Source of the DNA: Acidobacteriota bacterium
Lineage (GTDB): Bacteria; Acidobacteriota; Blastocatellia; Chloracidobacteriales; JADJPF01
Assembly (NCBI GenBank): GCA_016213785.1
Contig: JACQZQ010000104.1
Location: 1 to 64,000, forward strand
Reading direction: 5' to 3'
Length of the DNA: 64,000 bases
Shown piece by piece: positions 1 through 8,302 of the stretch (the stretch's first letter is position 1; each line of letters begins with the position of its first letter). The notes beneath the pieces were generated by a model. That model searched no databases and was not told where the DNA came from. It saw nothing but the letters and a program-made list of their open reading frames with translations. The position numbers and the translations under genes are program-made.

Positions 1-2139
1 TAAGCTCAAATTTACTGTCTCGTCATTTTCATCAATTAAGTCATCTATCACTGGAACCGAGAAAGTCTGACTAGTTACACCATCCCCAAAAGTTAGAGTA
101 CCATTACTAGCAGTATAATCACTTCCTGCTATGGCTGTTCCGTTACTTGTTGCATAATTTACTGTTACTGTCCCGCTAGAACCGCCTGTGCGGGTAACAG
201 TGATTGTTGCACTTGTTCCATTTTCTGCAACTGAGTAAGTAGCACTACTAAATTGTAAACTCCCTGCTGCCATAGCAGTACCAGTAATATTTATATCATC
301 TATACCAACCCATTCATCATTACCATTAGCATTAGCAGTAATAACGCGAACTTGGACAGTTGATTGATTATTAGCAGCAGAAGGTAATGTAGCGCTAACA
401 GCAGTAACTTGTGTAGCTAGGTTTGGGCCAGAAGTCGCATCAGCAACAAAACCTGCTGGTACATTAGTAAAATTGCCTGTTGTGCCAACTCGATATTGTA
501 AAGCTACAGGTTGAACAGCATTATCTGCTGAACCATCAAGGTCACGCAAATTATAGGCAACATTGACATTAGTAAAACCTGTTGTGTTAAGGTTTATAAT
601 AATATTAGGAGCATCTGCTGTACCCGAGCCATTTAATGCTACACTTGGGTTAGTAATTCCATCAAATTCTGCAACACCACCTGTAGCTAATGCATTAGGG
701 TTATTTTGGTTAGCAATTACATCAATGGTTATAGTACCTTCTCCAAGTAGGGTTTGTGGATCTACTGCTGTTGCATTAGTTATATCATCGCCTCGATAAC
801 CAACAATTCCAGGGACATTATTCCAATTATCATCAGTAGTTATTAACCCTGTATTGCTCCAATTCTGTGTAAAAGGCAGTGTTTGAGTAGTTGTATTATT
901 TGGGTGTATATTTAGAAGTAAATTAACGCTATTACTCTTAGAATTAGCTGTTGCTAAGTCTAAATATCCATCACTATCAATATCTGCTGTTATAAGAGAA
1001 AATGGCTTACTATTTTTAGCTAAATCAACATTTACTGCACTAGCTGTAGCAAACTTTCCATCATTGTTAGCTAAAACTGTTAGATTATTACTCTCTTGAT
1101 TTGCAGTAATTAAATCTAAGTCACCATCTCTATCTAAATCTCCTATTGCCATTGATAATGGGGCAGCTGCATTTTCTGGTAAATCAAAAGTGCTTTCAAC
1201 AAACCTATTGTCTTGGTTAAGTAATATTGTAATTGTACTATCTTGGTTACTAGTGATTATGTCTAAATTACCATCTTTATTTATATCGCCTATGAGTAAG
1301 GATGTAGGAGCTTTTTCTAGAGAAGTTATTTTATCGTTAAACTCAAAGTTTCCATTATTAGTTAATATTGTGAGGGACTGACTATTTTGACTAATAGTAA
1401 TAATATCTAAGTTTTGGTCTTTATCTAAGTCTGCTACTGCTAGAGAACTAGGATCATAAGCTTGTAGTAGTTTGATATTAGAATCTATAAATTTAGCTGT
1501 ACCATCGTTATTTATAATTGCAATGGTATTATTAATTTGGCTTGCAGTGATAATATCTAAATCACCGTCTTTATCAAGATCGGCTGATAATATTGATGTT
1601 GGGTTAGTGATTTTAGAAAGATAGGGGGTTTCTACTATAAAGTTGCCTGTCCCATTATTAGTTAGAATGGTTATGTTAGAGCTAAGTGTATTAGCTGTAA
1701 CTAGATCTAAATCGCCATCACCATCTAAATCGCCTACTGTTAAAGCCCTAAGACCTCCGACTTCAGAAAGAATTATATCTTTAGCAAAAAAATTTCCTTT
1801 TCCATCATTCTTTAAGATACTAAGAGAGTTACTATCAGAGTTAACTGTAACTAAATCTATATCTCCATCCTTATCAAAATCACCAGAGTTTATTGACAAA
1901 GGATTAAGAGCTTGGGGCAAATCAAAACTTCGAGTATTAAAAGTAGTTCCTTTTAATGTTGTGGCTAAAGCAATGTTTTTATCTTGTTTAGAGTTTTTGC
2001 TACCTGCTAAAACTCCTGAGAGTAGCAGGTTAGTTTTATTAGACAAATTAAAGTTTTTACTATTAGCTTGTGAAGATAAATAAATAATATTTGAACAAGC
2101 TAGCAGAAAAACTAGTAACAATAGTCTTGTTTTTTTCAT
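1..2139 (-). CDS. Exported FG-GAP/VCBS-repeat protein with Calx-beta domain (C-terminus beyond window)
   Basis: The minus-strand frame is open from ATG at 2139 to base 1 (713 codons) and continues outside the window. An N-terminal signal peptide (MKKTRLLLLVFLLACS) could be cut by signal peptidase I or, less typically, as a lipoprotein at Cys15. Residues about 80-310 carry seven tandem repeats, each with a calcium-binding loop of the type DLDGDGDLDL or DINKDGNLDI, as in FG-GAP/VCBS beta-propellers. A roughly 240-residue region without a motif I recognise follows, and then a Calx-beta domain (SATYSVAENGTSATITVTR; DYTASNGTLTFGDG) that reaches the edge. Such proteins are usually secreted or surface-bound, with adhesive or calcium-binding roles; the substrate or partner is unknown. 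The sixth and seventh loops match the consensus as well as the first, so the propeller appears intact. Confidence 0.85.
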   Translation of the reverse strand, partial: MKKTRLLLLVFLLACSNIIYLSSQANSKNFNLSNKTNLLLSGVLAGSKNSKQDKNIALATTLKGTTFNTRSFDLPQALNPLSINSGDFDKDGDIDLVTVNSDSNSLSILKNDGKGNFFAKDIILSEVGGLRALTVGDLDGDGDLDLVTANTLSSNITILTNNGTGNFIVETPYLSKITNPTSILSADLDKDGDLDIITASQINNTIAIINNDGTAKFIDSNIKLLQAYDPSSLAVADLDKDQNLDIITISQNSQSLTILTNNGNFEFNDKITSLEKAPTSLLIGDINKDGNLDIITSNQDSTITILLNQDNRFVESTFDLPENAAAPLSMAIGDLDRDGDLDLITANQESNNLTVLANNDGKFATASAVNVDLAKNSKPFSLITADIDSDGYLDLATANSKSNSVNLLLNIHPNNTTTQTLPFTQNWSNTGLITTDDNWNNVPGIVGYRGDDITNATAVDPQTLLGEGTITIDVIANQNNPNALATGGVAEFDGITNPSVALNGSGTADAPNIIINLNTTGFTNVNVAYNLRDLDGSADNAVQPVALQYRVGTTGNFTNVPAGFVADATSGPNLATQVTAVSATLPSAANNQSTVQVRVITANANGNDEWVGIDDINITGTAMAAGSLQFSSATYSVAENGTSATITVTRTGGSSGTVTVNYATSNGTAIAGSDYTASNGTLTFGDGVTSQTFSVPVIDDLIDENDETVNLSL

Positions 2140-2367
2140 ATGCACTTCCTAGTTTTTTATAAAATTTAGGTATATCTGTCTTACCTAAGGGGTTTGACCT
2201 AGTGAGAAATGAGATTTAGCAAAACTATCATTATCTATTAACAAATTATTTATTGCAAGTAGCCTTAAAGTAATAAAATGCAGAAATGCTTAAAAATAAA
2301 AGTACTTTTTCTTTATCTGCCTTAGGTGTGTGTAAAAATCTTGTAAATAAGCTAAAATGGGCAAGTT

Positions 2368-2859
2368 ATGAATCAACAAACAAATTTTCGTATAGGCACA
2401 GGTTACGATATTCACCGACTAGAAATAGGTCGTCCTTTAATTCTTGGCGGGATTGAAATCCCTTTTGAAAAAGGCTTGGTTGGTCATTCTGATGCAGATG
2501 TAATAAGCCATGCTATTTGTGATGCTTTACTTGGGGCTATTGCTCTTGGTGATATTGGTGAACATTTTCCTGATACAGACCCTAATTACAAAGGAGTTTC
2601 TAGCTTAAAATTTTTAGAAAAAGCTTTAACCCTTTTAAGAGAACATGGTTATAAAATTTCTAATATAGATATTACCATTTGTGCAGAACGGCCTAAACTA
2701 GGGAAATGGAAAAATATCATAAAAGAAAAACTGGCTGAAACACTGCAAATATCTATCACACAAATTAATATAAAAGGAAAAACTAATGAAGGGCTAGATA
2801 GTATAGGTCGTGGCGAAGCCATTGCTGTTTCAGCCATTGCGCTTATTTACTCAAACTAG
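2368..2859 (+). CDS. ispF: 2-C-methyl-D-erythritol 2,4-cyclodiphosphate synthase
   Basis: IspF converts 4-diphosphocytidyl-2-C-methylerythritol 2-phosphate to the 2,4-cyclodiphosphate with release of CMP, in the non-mevalonate isoprenoid pathway in the cytosol. The 163-residue protein has the normal family length. The metal ligands are visible: Asp14 and His16 in GYDIHR and His48 in the HSDADVISH stretch. DIGEHFPDTD and the C-terminal TNEGLDSIGRGEAI box are also present. The gene stands alone, with no ispD next to it, 73 bp upstream of the nucleoside phosphorylase. The start is the only reasonable ATG, with a weak GGGCAAG ribosome site in front. Confidence 0.97.
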   Translation: MNQQTNFRIGTGYDIHRLEIGRPLILGGIEIPFEKGLVGHSDADVISHAICDALLGAIALGDIGEHFPDTDPNYKGVSSLKFLEKALTLLREHGYKISNIDITICAERPKLGKWKNIIKEKLAETLQISITQINIKGKTNEGLDSIGRGEAIAVSAIALIYSN

Positions 2860-2931
2860 AATATATTATTTTTGAGCTTAAAACTAATATAATAGAACAC
2901 TAAAAAATTAGCTAATAAATAAACAATAACT

Positions 2932-4239
2932 ATGCTAAATACACTAGATATTATAAAGAAAAAACGAGATGGAGATGAGCTATCAGCAGAAGAGATCTCT
3001 TATTTTATTAAAGGCTTTTTGGGTGAAGAAATAGCTGATTATCAAATGGCTGCATTTTTAATGGCAGTTTATTGCAAAGGCTTTAACGATAAGGAAACAC
3101 AGGCTTTAACAGAAGAAATGCTTTATTCTGGTGAGGTAATAGATTTTTCTTATCTCTCACCAATGAAAGTTGATAAGCATAGCACTGGAGGTGTAGGGGA
3201 TAAAACATCTTTAGTAATTGCTCCAATTGTTGCTGCTGCTGGGCTTAAAGTGCCAATGATTTCTGGTCGTTCTCTAGGCCATACAGGAGGAACTCTTGAT
3301 AAACTAGAGTCAATTCCTGGCTATAATACAAGGCTTTCTTTAACAGAATTTCGCAAAGTTATAGAAGATATTGGTGCTGCAATTATTGGTCAAACCAAAG
3401 AAATTGCTCCTGCTGATAAACAAATCTATTCTTTAAGGGATGTTACTGCTACTGTAGATTCTATCCCGCTAATTACAGCAAGTATTATGAGTAAAAAACT
3501 AGCTGAAGGTCTAGATTGCTTACTGCTTGATGTTAAATGTGGTAATGGCGCATTTATGCGAACAATTGATGATGCACGTAGCTTAGCCCAAGCTATGGTA
3601 AATGTAGGTAAACGAATGAAAAAACGTACAGCAGCCTTTATTACCACAATGGATCAACCGCTTGGCTGGGCAGTAGGTAATTCGCTAGAAGTAATGGAAG
3701 CCATAGAAACACTTAAGGATTTAGGAGGAACAGATTTTAGAGGGCTTTGTATTGAGCTTGCTGCAATGATGCTTTATTTAGGTAAAGCAGTTGTAGATGT
3801 AGAAGAAGGACAAACCCTTGTCCGTAAATTACTTAGCTCAGGTATTGCACTAGAAAAATTCCGCCATATGATAGAGGCTCAAGGCGGCAACCCTAAGGTT
3901 GTTGATGATTTTTCTCTCCTACCCCATGCTAAGCTTAAATCAGAAGTCTTAGCCCCTTCAAAAGGTTATATTACAGCTATAGACACTCTTGGCGTAGGTA
4001 ATGCTGCAATGCATTTGGGTGCAGGCAGACGGCGTATAGACTCAGAAATTGACTACTCTGTAGGTTTACAAATTAATGCAAAAATCGGCGATTATGTAGA
4101 AAAAGGACAATCGCTTTGTACTATTTACTATAATGATGACCATTTTCTTGCTATGACAGAAAAACGCTTAGAGCAAGCCTATAAAATAGGTGACGAAAAA
4201 CCACCTTTATCTGTTTTAGTAAAAGAAATTGTTGAATAA
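2932..4239 (+). CDS. pdp: Pyrimidine-nucleoside (thymidine) phosphorylase
   Basis: This enzyme cleaves thymidine or uridine with phosphate to the free base and (deoxy)ribose 1-phosphate for pyrimidine salvage. The 435-residue length fits PyNP/DeoA (433-440). The N-terminal helical lobe is residues about 1-70. The phosphate-binding loop KHSTGGVGDK lies near residue 80, the family signature SGRSLGHTGGTLDKLESI near 110, and the C-terminal PYNP_C-like domain follows residue about 340. Sequence alone does not separate thymidine-specific DeoA from the broader PyNP. It lies 30 bp before lptE and may be cotranscribed with it. No clear Shine-Dalgarno sequence precedes the ATG. Confidence 0.93.
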   Translation: MLNTLDIIKKKRDGDELSAEEISYFIKGFLGEEIADYQMAAFLMAVYCKGFNDKETQALTEEMLYSGEVIDFSYLSPMKVDKHSTGGVGDKTSLVIAPIVAAAGLKVPMISGRSLGHTGGTLDKLESIPGYNTRLSLTEFRKVIEDIGAAIIGQTKEIAPADKQIYSLRDVTATVDSIPLITASIMSKKLAEGLDCLLLDVKCGNGAFMRTIDDARSLAQAMVNVGKRMKKRTAAFITTMDQPLGWAVGNSLEVMEAIETLKDLGGTDFRGLCIELAAMMLYLGKAVVDVEEGQTLVRKLLSSGIALEKFRHMIEAQGGNPKVVDDFSLLPHAKLKSEVLAPSKGYITAIDTLGVGNAAMHLGAGRRRIDSEIDYSVGLQINAKIGDYVEKGQSLCTIYYNDDHFLAMTEKRLEQAYKIGDEKPPLSVLVKEIVE

Positions 4240-4268
4240 ATTGATTATAAATCTATTTAGGAATATTT

Positions 4269-4796
4269 ATGCAAAGAAGAAATTTTCTTACCTTTTTATT
4301 ATTTGGACTCTCTTTAGGTGCAGGCCCTTGTGGCTATGAAAAGGCTGGTCAAGGACGCGCCTTACCTAATCATATTAAAACTATTGCAGTACAAACTTTT
4401 CGTAATGAAAGCTTACGCTTTAAGGTAGAGCAAAAATTTACAACTGCCTTAATTAATGAATTATTACTTCGCACCAGTCGATTTAAGTTTACCTCTGACC
4501 TAGAACAAGCCGATGCCGTCGTAAGTGGTAATATTCGTAACTTTGGCTTTAGACACGTATTACTAGATAATAACGGGCGTACTAGGGTCTTTGAAATTAC
4601 TATTAATGCAGGTATTTTAGTTAGAGATCAAACCAATAATAAAATCATTTATGATAATCAGCGCTTAATTTTTCGTGGAGAATATGAACTCTCTGATGAT
4701 CCAGGATCTTTTTTTAATGAAGAAGATCCTGCTGTAGAACGCCTAGCACGCGATTTTGCAAAAAGTGTTTTGTCTACAGTAATGGAAGGGTTTTAG
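4269..4796 (+). CDS. lptE: LptE-like LPS-assembly lipoprotein
   Basis: LptE is the outer-membrane lipoprotein that plugs the LptD barrel during lipopolysaccharide insertion. The protein (175 residues) starts with a hydrophobic signal and a GAGPC|GYE site at Cys21, followed by the family pattern of a central stretch (IKTIAVQTFRNES) and conserved ADAVVSGNI and ITINAGILVRD strands. The residue before the cysteine is proline rather than the usual Gly/Ala/Ser, so lipidation at Cys21 is not certain, although the CGYE context is typical of LptE. LptD and the other Lpt components are not in the window. An inverted repeat follows directly and probably ends the transcript. Confidence 0.8.
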   Translation: MQRRNFLTFLLFGLSLGAGPCGYEKAGQGRALPNHIKTIAVQTFRNESLRFKVEQKFTTALINELLLRTSRFKFTSDLEQADAVVSGNIRNFGFRHVLLDNNGRTRVFEITINAGILVRDQTNNKIIYDNQRLIFRGEYELSDDPGSFFNEEDPAVERLARDFAKSVLSTVMEGF

Positions 4797-4800
4797 ACTA

Positions 4801-4842
4801 TAAGTAATGATCCTAAACTTAAAAATTTAGGATTATTACTTA
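4801..4842. terminator. Inverted repeat between convergent lptE and nitroreductase genes
   Basis: The arms 4802-4817 and 4826-4841 pair over 16 bp with one mismatch (flanking T/A adds one pair) around an 8-base loop. The position between two convergent gene ends suggests a bidirectional terminator. No long T-run follows on the plus side, so efficiency is unclear. Confidence 0.6.
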
Positions 4843-4855
4843 TTGAACTAAATTC

Positions 4856-5485
4856 TTATAAATTGATAAAAAGTTTTTCCTTTGGTCGTCTAACTTTTTT
4901 AGCGTTAGCTAAATAGTCATTTTTAGCATCACGATAGCCTAAAGCTAATAAAGAAACACTTCGCAGACCTTTTTCTGGAAGTTGTAGTAGTTCATCAAAA
5001 GCTTGAGGATTAAAACCTTCCATAGGTGTAGCATCTACGCCTTCAACCGCAGCAGCTACTAAGGCTGTTCCTAAAACAATATAGGTTTGTTTCTCTGCCC
5101 ATGCAGAATTTTCTTTTGCTGTTTTATTAATAATTAGGTTTTCTATCATAGATTGATAAGCTTTTAAGCTATCTACAGTCACGCCTCTAGTTTCAGCAAT
5201 ATCACTAATAAATTCTTTTACTTGTTCTATGGTGATATTTGACCATGCTGCAAATATAAGTAAATGTGAGGCTTCTACAATTTGTGGCTGATTATAAGCA
5301 AGAGGTTGTAGTTTTTTGCGTAGCTCTTTGTCTTCTAAAATTAGTATTGTATAAGGTTGAAGACCTGTAGAAGAAGCAGATAGCCTTATTGCTTCTAATA
5401 TTCTATCTAATTTTTCTTGTGGGACTTTTTCCCCTGTCATTCTTTTTGTAGCATAACGCCAATTTAACGCTTTATTTAGTTCCAT
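4856..5485 (-). CDS. Nitroreductase-family FMN oxidoreductase (NfsB-like)
   Basis: The 209-residue protein belongs to the NAD(P)H-dependent nitroreductase family, FMN-binding dimers that reduce nitroaromatics, quinones or related compounds. Seen motifs are the N-terminal RYATKRM (phosphate-binding Arg region), SASSTGLQPY (FMN-binding serines), the helix with AWAEKQTYIVLGTALVAAAVEG, the loop DATPMEGFNPQAFDE, and C-terminal SLLALGYRD. I start at ATG 5485, with AAGGAAAAG in front. The frame extends to 5554, but that position lies between the -35 and -10 boxes of the predicted promoter, so the longer form cannot be made from that promoter. The substrate cannot be told. It has its own promoter and possible operator sites, so it may be induced by stress or by an electrophile. 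Confidence 0.9.
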   Translation of the reverse strand: MELNKALNWRYATKRMTGEKVPQEKLDRILEAIRLSASSTGLQPYTILILEDKELRKKLQPLAYNQPQIVEASHLLIFAAWSNITIEQVKEFISDIAETRGVTVDSLKAYQSMIENLIINKTAKENSAWAEKQTYIVLGTALVAAAVEGVDATPMEGFNPQAFDELLQLPEKGLRSVSLLALGYRDAKNDYLANAKKVRRPKEKLFINL

Positions 5486-5524
5486 ATACTTTTCCTTTTC
5501 AACATCAGTTATTAAGCTATTTTG

Positions 5525-5590
5525 TACTGTTCGGTAAAGAATATAACAATACAAAAATAACCTGTCAACATAATTTTGTACTTTTTGGTA
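5525..5590 (-). promoter_or_regulatory. Sigma70-type promoter flanked by two TAC-N6-GTA operator-like repeats
   Basis: On the minus strand TTGACA (5563-5568) is followed after exactly 17 bp by TATATT (5540-5545), a near-consensus housekeeping promoter for the nitroreductase gene. Two similar imperfect palindromes flank it. On the plus strand they read TACTGTTCGGTA (5525-5536, at the expected transcription start) and TACTTTTTGGTA (5579-5590, just upstream of the -35). They lie in the same orientation 54 bp apart and are each preceded by TTTTG. The arrangement suggests a repressor, perhaps TetR-like; no such gene is adjacent. Confidence 0.7.
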
Positions 5591-5745
5591 AAAAATTATT
5601 TTTTTTTGTAGATTAGAAAATTTATTTTAATAAGAATATAGTTATCTAATAGATAATATTGATTTTATATAGACATAAACTGTATTTTAATACTAAGGTT
5701 TTTGCTAGTAACTCAACATATAAACCTATTCAGTTTACAATGTAA

Positions 5746-7257
5746 TTATTCTACCATCTCAGCAGATTTATTATTTTTTATAGATAAAATTTCTGCCATT
5801 GCTAAACCTAGAATTAGCCAAAAAACTATTACTACTTCGCCATCACCAAAATTAAAATGTACTAGCGAGCTAAAACTAAAACCGACTAGTCCGCCTAAAG
5901 CACCAAGTATTATTGCCCTCTGTTGCCAATTAAGCGCATCTGCTTTTACTGTAAGTAAAAAATTAGCAAAAGTTTTTATCATCTGTCCAATTACAGCTAA
6001 ATAAAGTAATAAGGCTGGAATACCCCACCAAACCGCTATTTGTAAAAAAGTAGAATGAAAATGTCCAGGCGGGAGTTCTCCATTACGAAACATTCCCCAT
6101 TCTTTCCAATGCTTACGCTCACTCCCTTTACCTATGCCTAAAATAGGGTGCTTCTTTACTAGATTTAGACCTTCTTGCCAAATTTCTAGCCTCCAAGTTG
6201 TGCTACCATCTTTTAAGTCTATTAATCCAACACCTCTCCATTTAGCTATAGCATAAGCCCCTACTGGCAAAATTACTAAGAGCAATGCTATTAAAATCAA
6301 ACGTCTTTGACCTTGAGAAAAAATTGTAATAATAAAAGCTGAAAGCCCAAGTGCAGCCAATGGAGCGCGTGTTGCAGTAAAAACAAGTGTTGTAGTAAAA
6401 GCTAAGGCAAACAATCCAAAAAATAAAAGCCAATTAACTTTCCTTGGACTAGCAAGAAGAAAACCAAAAACAAGCGATGTAATTAATTGTAAAACCTCAG
6501 CATAAGTTGAATAGTGGTTGTAAAAACCCTGGGAGCGAAAATCTCTAGCAGGCGAAACTTCTATTGCAAAACGCTCAACACCAACTAACTTTTCTTGTTT
6601 TTGAAAACGCCTCCTAAGAATTTCTCCTGTAAGTAAGAGTTCGTTATGTCGAAAATCTACTTTTACCATACTATCAGCAGGGCCATTATCTACTGCATCA
6701 GAAAGCACTTGTAAAGATGTAATAGCTTTACCATCAGCCCTTAAAAGCACATCGCCTTCAACAAAAATAATATTTGTTCTACGATTTATTAAACTCCCCT
6801 CATAAATTTTATCTATTCGTAAACCTTCGCCTTTAATTTTCTGATAAATTGAGTAACAAACATTAATTGAACAGGAGCAAATCAGCACTAATGCAAGTCG
6901 TCTTGCTCTTTGTCCATCACAAGCCCGAGTAGCAACAAAATAAAATAAGCTAAAAAAAGCTAGCTGTTTTAATCCACTAAAACTAGTCATTCTTTCATAA
7001 GAAAAACAAGCAGAAAGGCTTGCCCAAGCAAAAAGCCCTAATAAGGGGAAGTCTAAAGGGGTTCTTTTAATAGAAAATTCTTTTTTAAGTAAACAGCTTA
7101 TTAGCCAAAAAAAAGCTGCCGCTAAAAAGCTACCTTGTGAGCCTGCAATTGTATGTGGTGCAGCCAAGGCGCAACAGTAGAGGAAAAAAGTAGATGTTTT
7201 CTCAAAATAATTGCCAAAAGAAAGCCTAGAATCACTAATAGAAATAGCTTGAGTCAA
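5746..7257 (-). CDS. O-antigen ligase-family membrane protein with PDZ-like periplasmic insert
   Basis: The 503-residue protein has about ten hydrophobic segments. A Wzy_C/O-antigen-ligase-type region covers residues about 260-420, with RAPLAALGLSAFI, the long loop after about residue 340 (STTWRLEIWQEGLNLVKKHP, then GIGKGSE) and GHFHSTFLQIAVWWGIPAL. Proteins of this type polymerise or ligate undecaprenyl-linked glycans on the periplasmic face. Between the membrane blocks, residues about 150-215 do not look like a ligase. They contain VEGDVLLRADGKAITSL and a following strand pattern that resembles a PDZ domain. The start is TTG at 7257 (AAAGGA 11 bases upstream); no ATG lies early enough to keep the first membrane helix. 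It ends next to the nitroreductase promoter and begins 14 bp after the preceding unknown gene, probably in one operon. Confidence 0.85.
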   Translation of the reverse strand: MTQAISISDSRLSFGNYFEKTSTFFLYCCALAAPHTIAGSQGSFLAAAFFWLISCLLKKEFSIKRTPLDFPLLGLFAWASLSACFSYERMTSFSGLKQLAFFSLFYFVATRACDGQRARRLALVLICSCSINVCYSIYQKIKGEGLRIDKIYEGSLINRRTNIIFVEGDVLLRADGKAITSLQVLSDAVDNGPADSMVKVDFRHNELLLTGEILRRRFQKQEKLVGVERFAIEVSPARDFRSQGFYNHYSTYAEVLQLITSLVFGFLLASPRKVNWLLFFGLFALAFTTTLVFTATRAPLAALGLSAFIITIFSQGQRRLILIALLLVILPVGAYAIAKWRGVGLIDLKDGSTTWRLEIWQEGLNLVKKHPILGIGKGSERKHWKEWGMFRNGELPPGHFHSTFLQIAVWWGIPALLLYLAVIGQMIKTFANFLLTVKADALNWQQRAIILGALGGLVGFSFSSLVHFNFGDGEVVIVFWLILGLAMAEILSIKNNKSAEMVE

Positions 7258-7271
7258 AGTTAATTTTTCCT

Positions 7272-8198
7272 TTAACTTGGTGGTATAGTAGAAGAGGCAA
7301 TAGGGCTAAATGAAGTAGTAGGTTTTCCTGGTTTAGTATTAATTACAAAATCACTATCAGGAAACTCTAGCTTAAGAATTTGTTCTACTAGCTGATATTT
7401 CATAGCAAGAAATCGCCCAGAATAAAGTTCTGAAAGGGGTTTAGTAGTATCATCAAATAAAGGATCAAAAATATTACTACGTCCCCCAATCATAATTTTT
7501 TCATCTTCACGACGAATATAACCGCCTCCTACTACAAAGAATTCAACCGGATTTTCTTCAAATCGTTCACCAAAATTTTCTTCTAAATATTCACGTACTT
7601 TTGCAATAGCTAATGTGTTATTTCGCTCTGTATGAGGAAGAATGCTAATAATTGGATGATCTGCAAGAATAACTAAACAAAACTTAAAGGATTTTTCTTG
7701 AGGTGTTTGATTAGGGCTAGAAAAATACTCTTCTAGCATTTTTTTACTTTCAGGAACAATCGCATTTGTTGAACATAAAAGAGTGTCTAAATCAATACGA
7801 AACATTTCTGTACGATCTAGATGATCATTAACTTGTTCCTTAGTTAAATCAACTACGGTTTTACCTGCATCTCCATAGCTTTCCATACAAGAAAAAATTA
7901 AGTTATAGATTTCTTTACAAACAAAAGGAAAACTAAGTAGCAAGTCCCTTTGTTTAACAGAAATTAATCCTTCATAACGGTTTTGAAATAATACTGCATA
8001 TTGAATATATTTACGTAAGTCACCCCTACGAACTAAGAGCATACTTTTTAAGAGGGAAAGTTTATCTTCTAGCTTTTTATTAAGAAAACCACGATAGAAT
8101 TTATCAAAACTCTCCATTTCTGTTTCAGTTAGTGGAGTATCCGTAATACAACGCCCTTCTGCTACTAATTGATTAATTACTTTATCTTGGTTTTCCAT
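7272..8198 (-). CDS. Unknown protein, 308 residues
   Basis: I do not recognise a family. The protein is soluble, without signal peptide or membrane segment. It is mainly helical in its first 190 residues (for example KKLEDKLSLLKSMLLVRRGD), with a more mixed second half (EFFVVGGGYIRREDEKIMIG) and a Ser/Thr/Pro-rich tail. It lies 14 bp upstream of the O-antigen-ligase-like gene on the same strand, and about 100 bp after the S53 peptidase, so it may belong with the surface-glycan gene. No Shine-Dalgarno sequence is obvious before the ATG. Confidence 0.7.
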   Translation of the reverse strand: MENQDKVINQLVAEGRCITDTPLTETEMESFDKFYRGFLNKKLEDKLSLLKSMLLVRRGDLRKYIQYAVLFQNRYEGLISVKQRDLLLSFPFVCKEIYNLIFSCMESYGDAGKTVVDLTKEQVNDHLDRTEMFRIDLDTLLCSTNAIVPESKKMLEEYFSSPNQTPQEKSFKFCLVILADHPIISILPHTERNNTLAIAKVREYLEENFGERFEENPVEFFVVGGGYIRREDEKIMIGGRSNIFDPLFDDTTKPLSELYSGRFLAMKYQLVEQILKLEFPDSDFVINTKPGKPTTSFSPIASSTIPPS

Positions 8199-8302
8199 AA
8201 CAATATTTATGTTTTGACCTTCTTTTTCAAGACCAGGCCATTTTTACCCATCCTTATAGGGCTTCAAGAACTTAAAAATACTAATTTATTTAACCTCTAT
8301 AG

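Noticed and set aside
563-2083. Several plus-strand reading frames in the region of the FG-GAP gene
   Set aside because: They are antisense to a continuous minus-strand frame with a signal peptide and clear domain motifs; they have no ribosome sites or recognised sequence.
5486-5554. Longer start for the nitroreductase gene
   Set aside because: It would start between the -35 and -10 elements of the predicted promoter.
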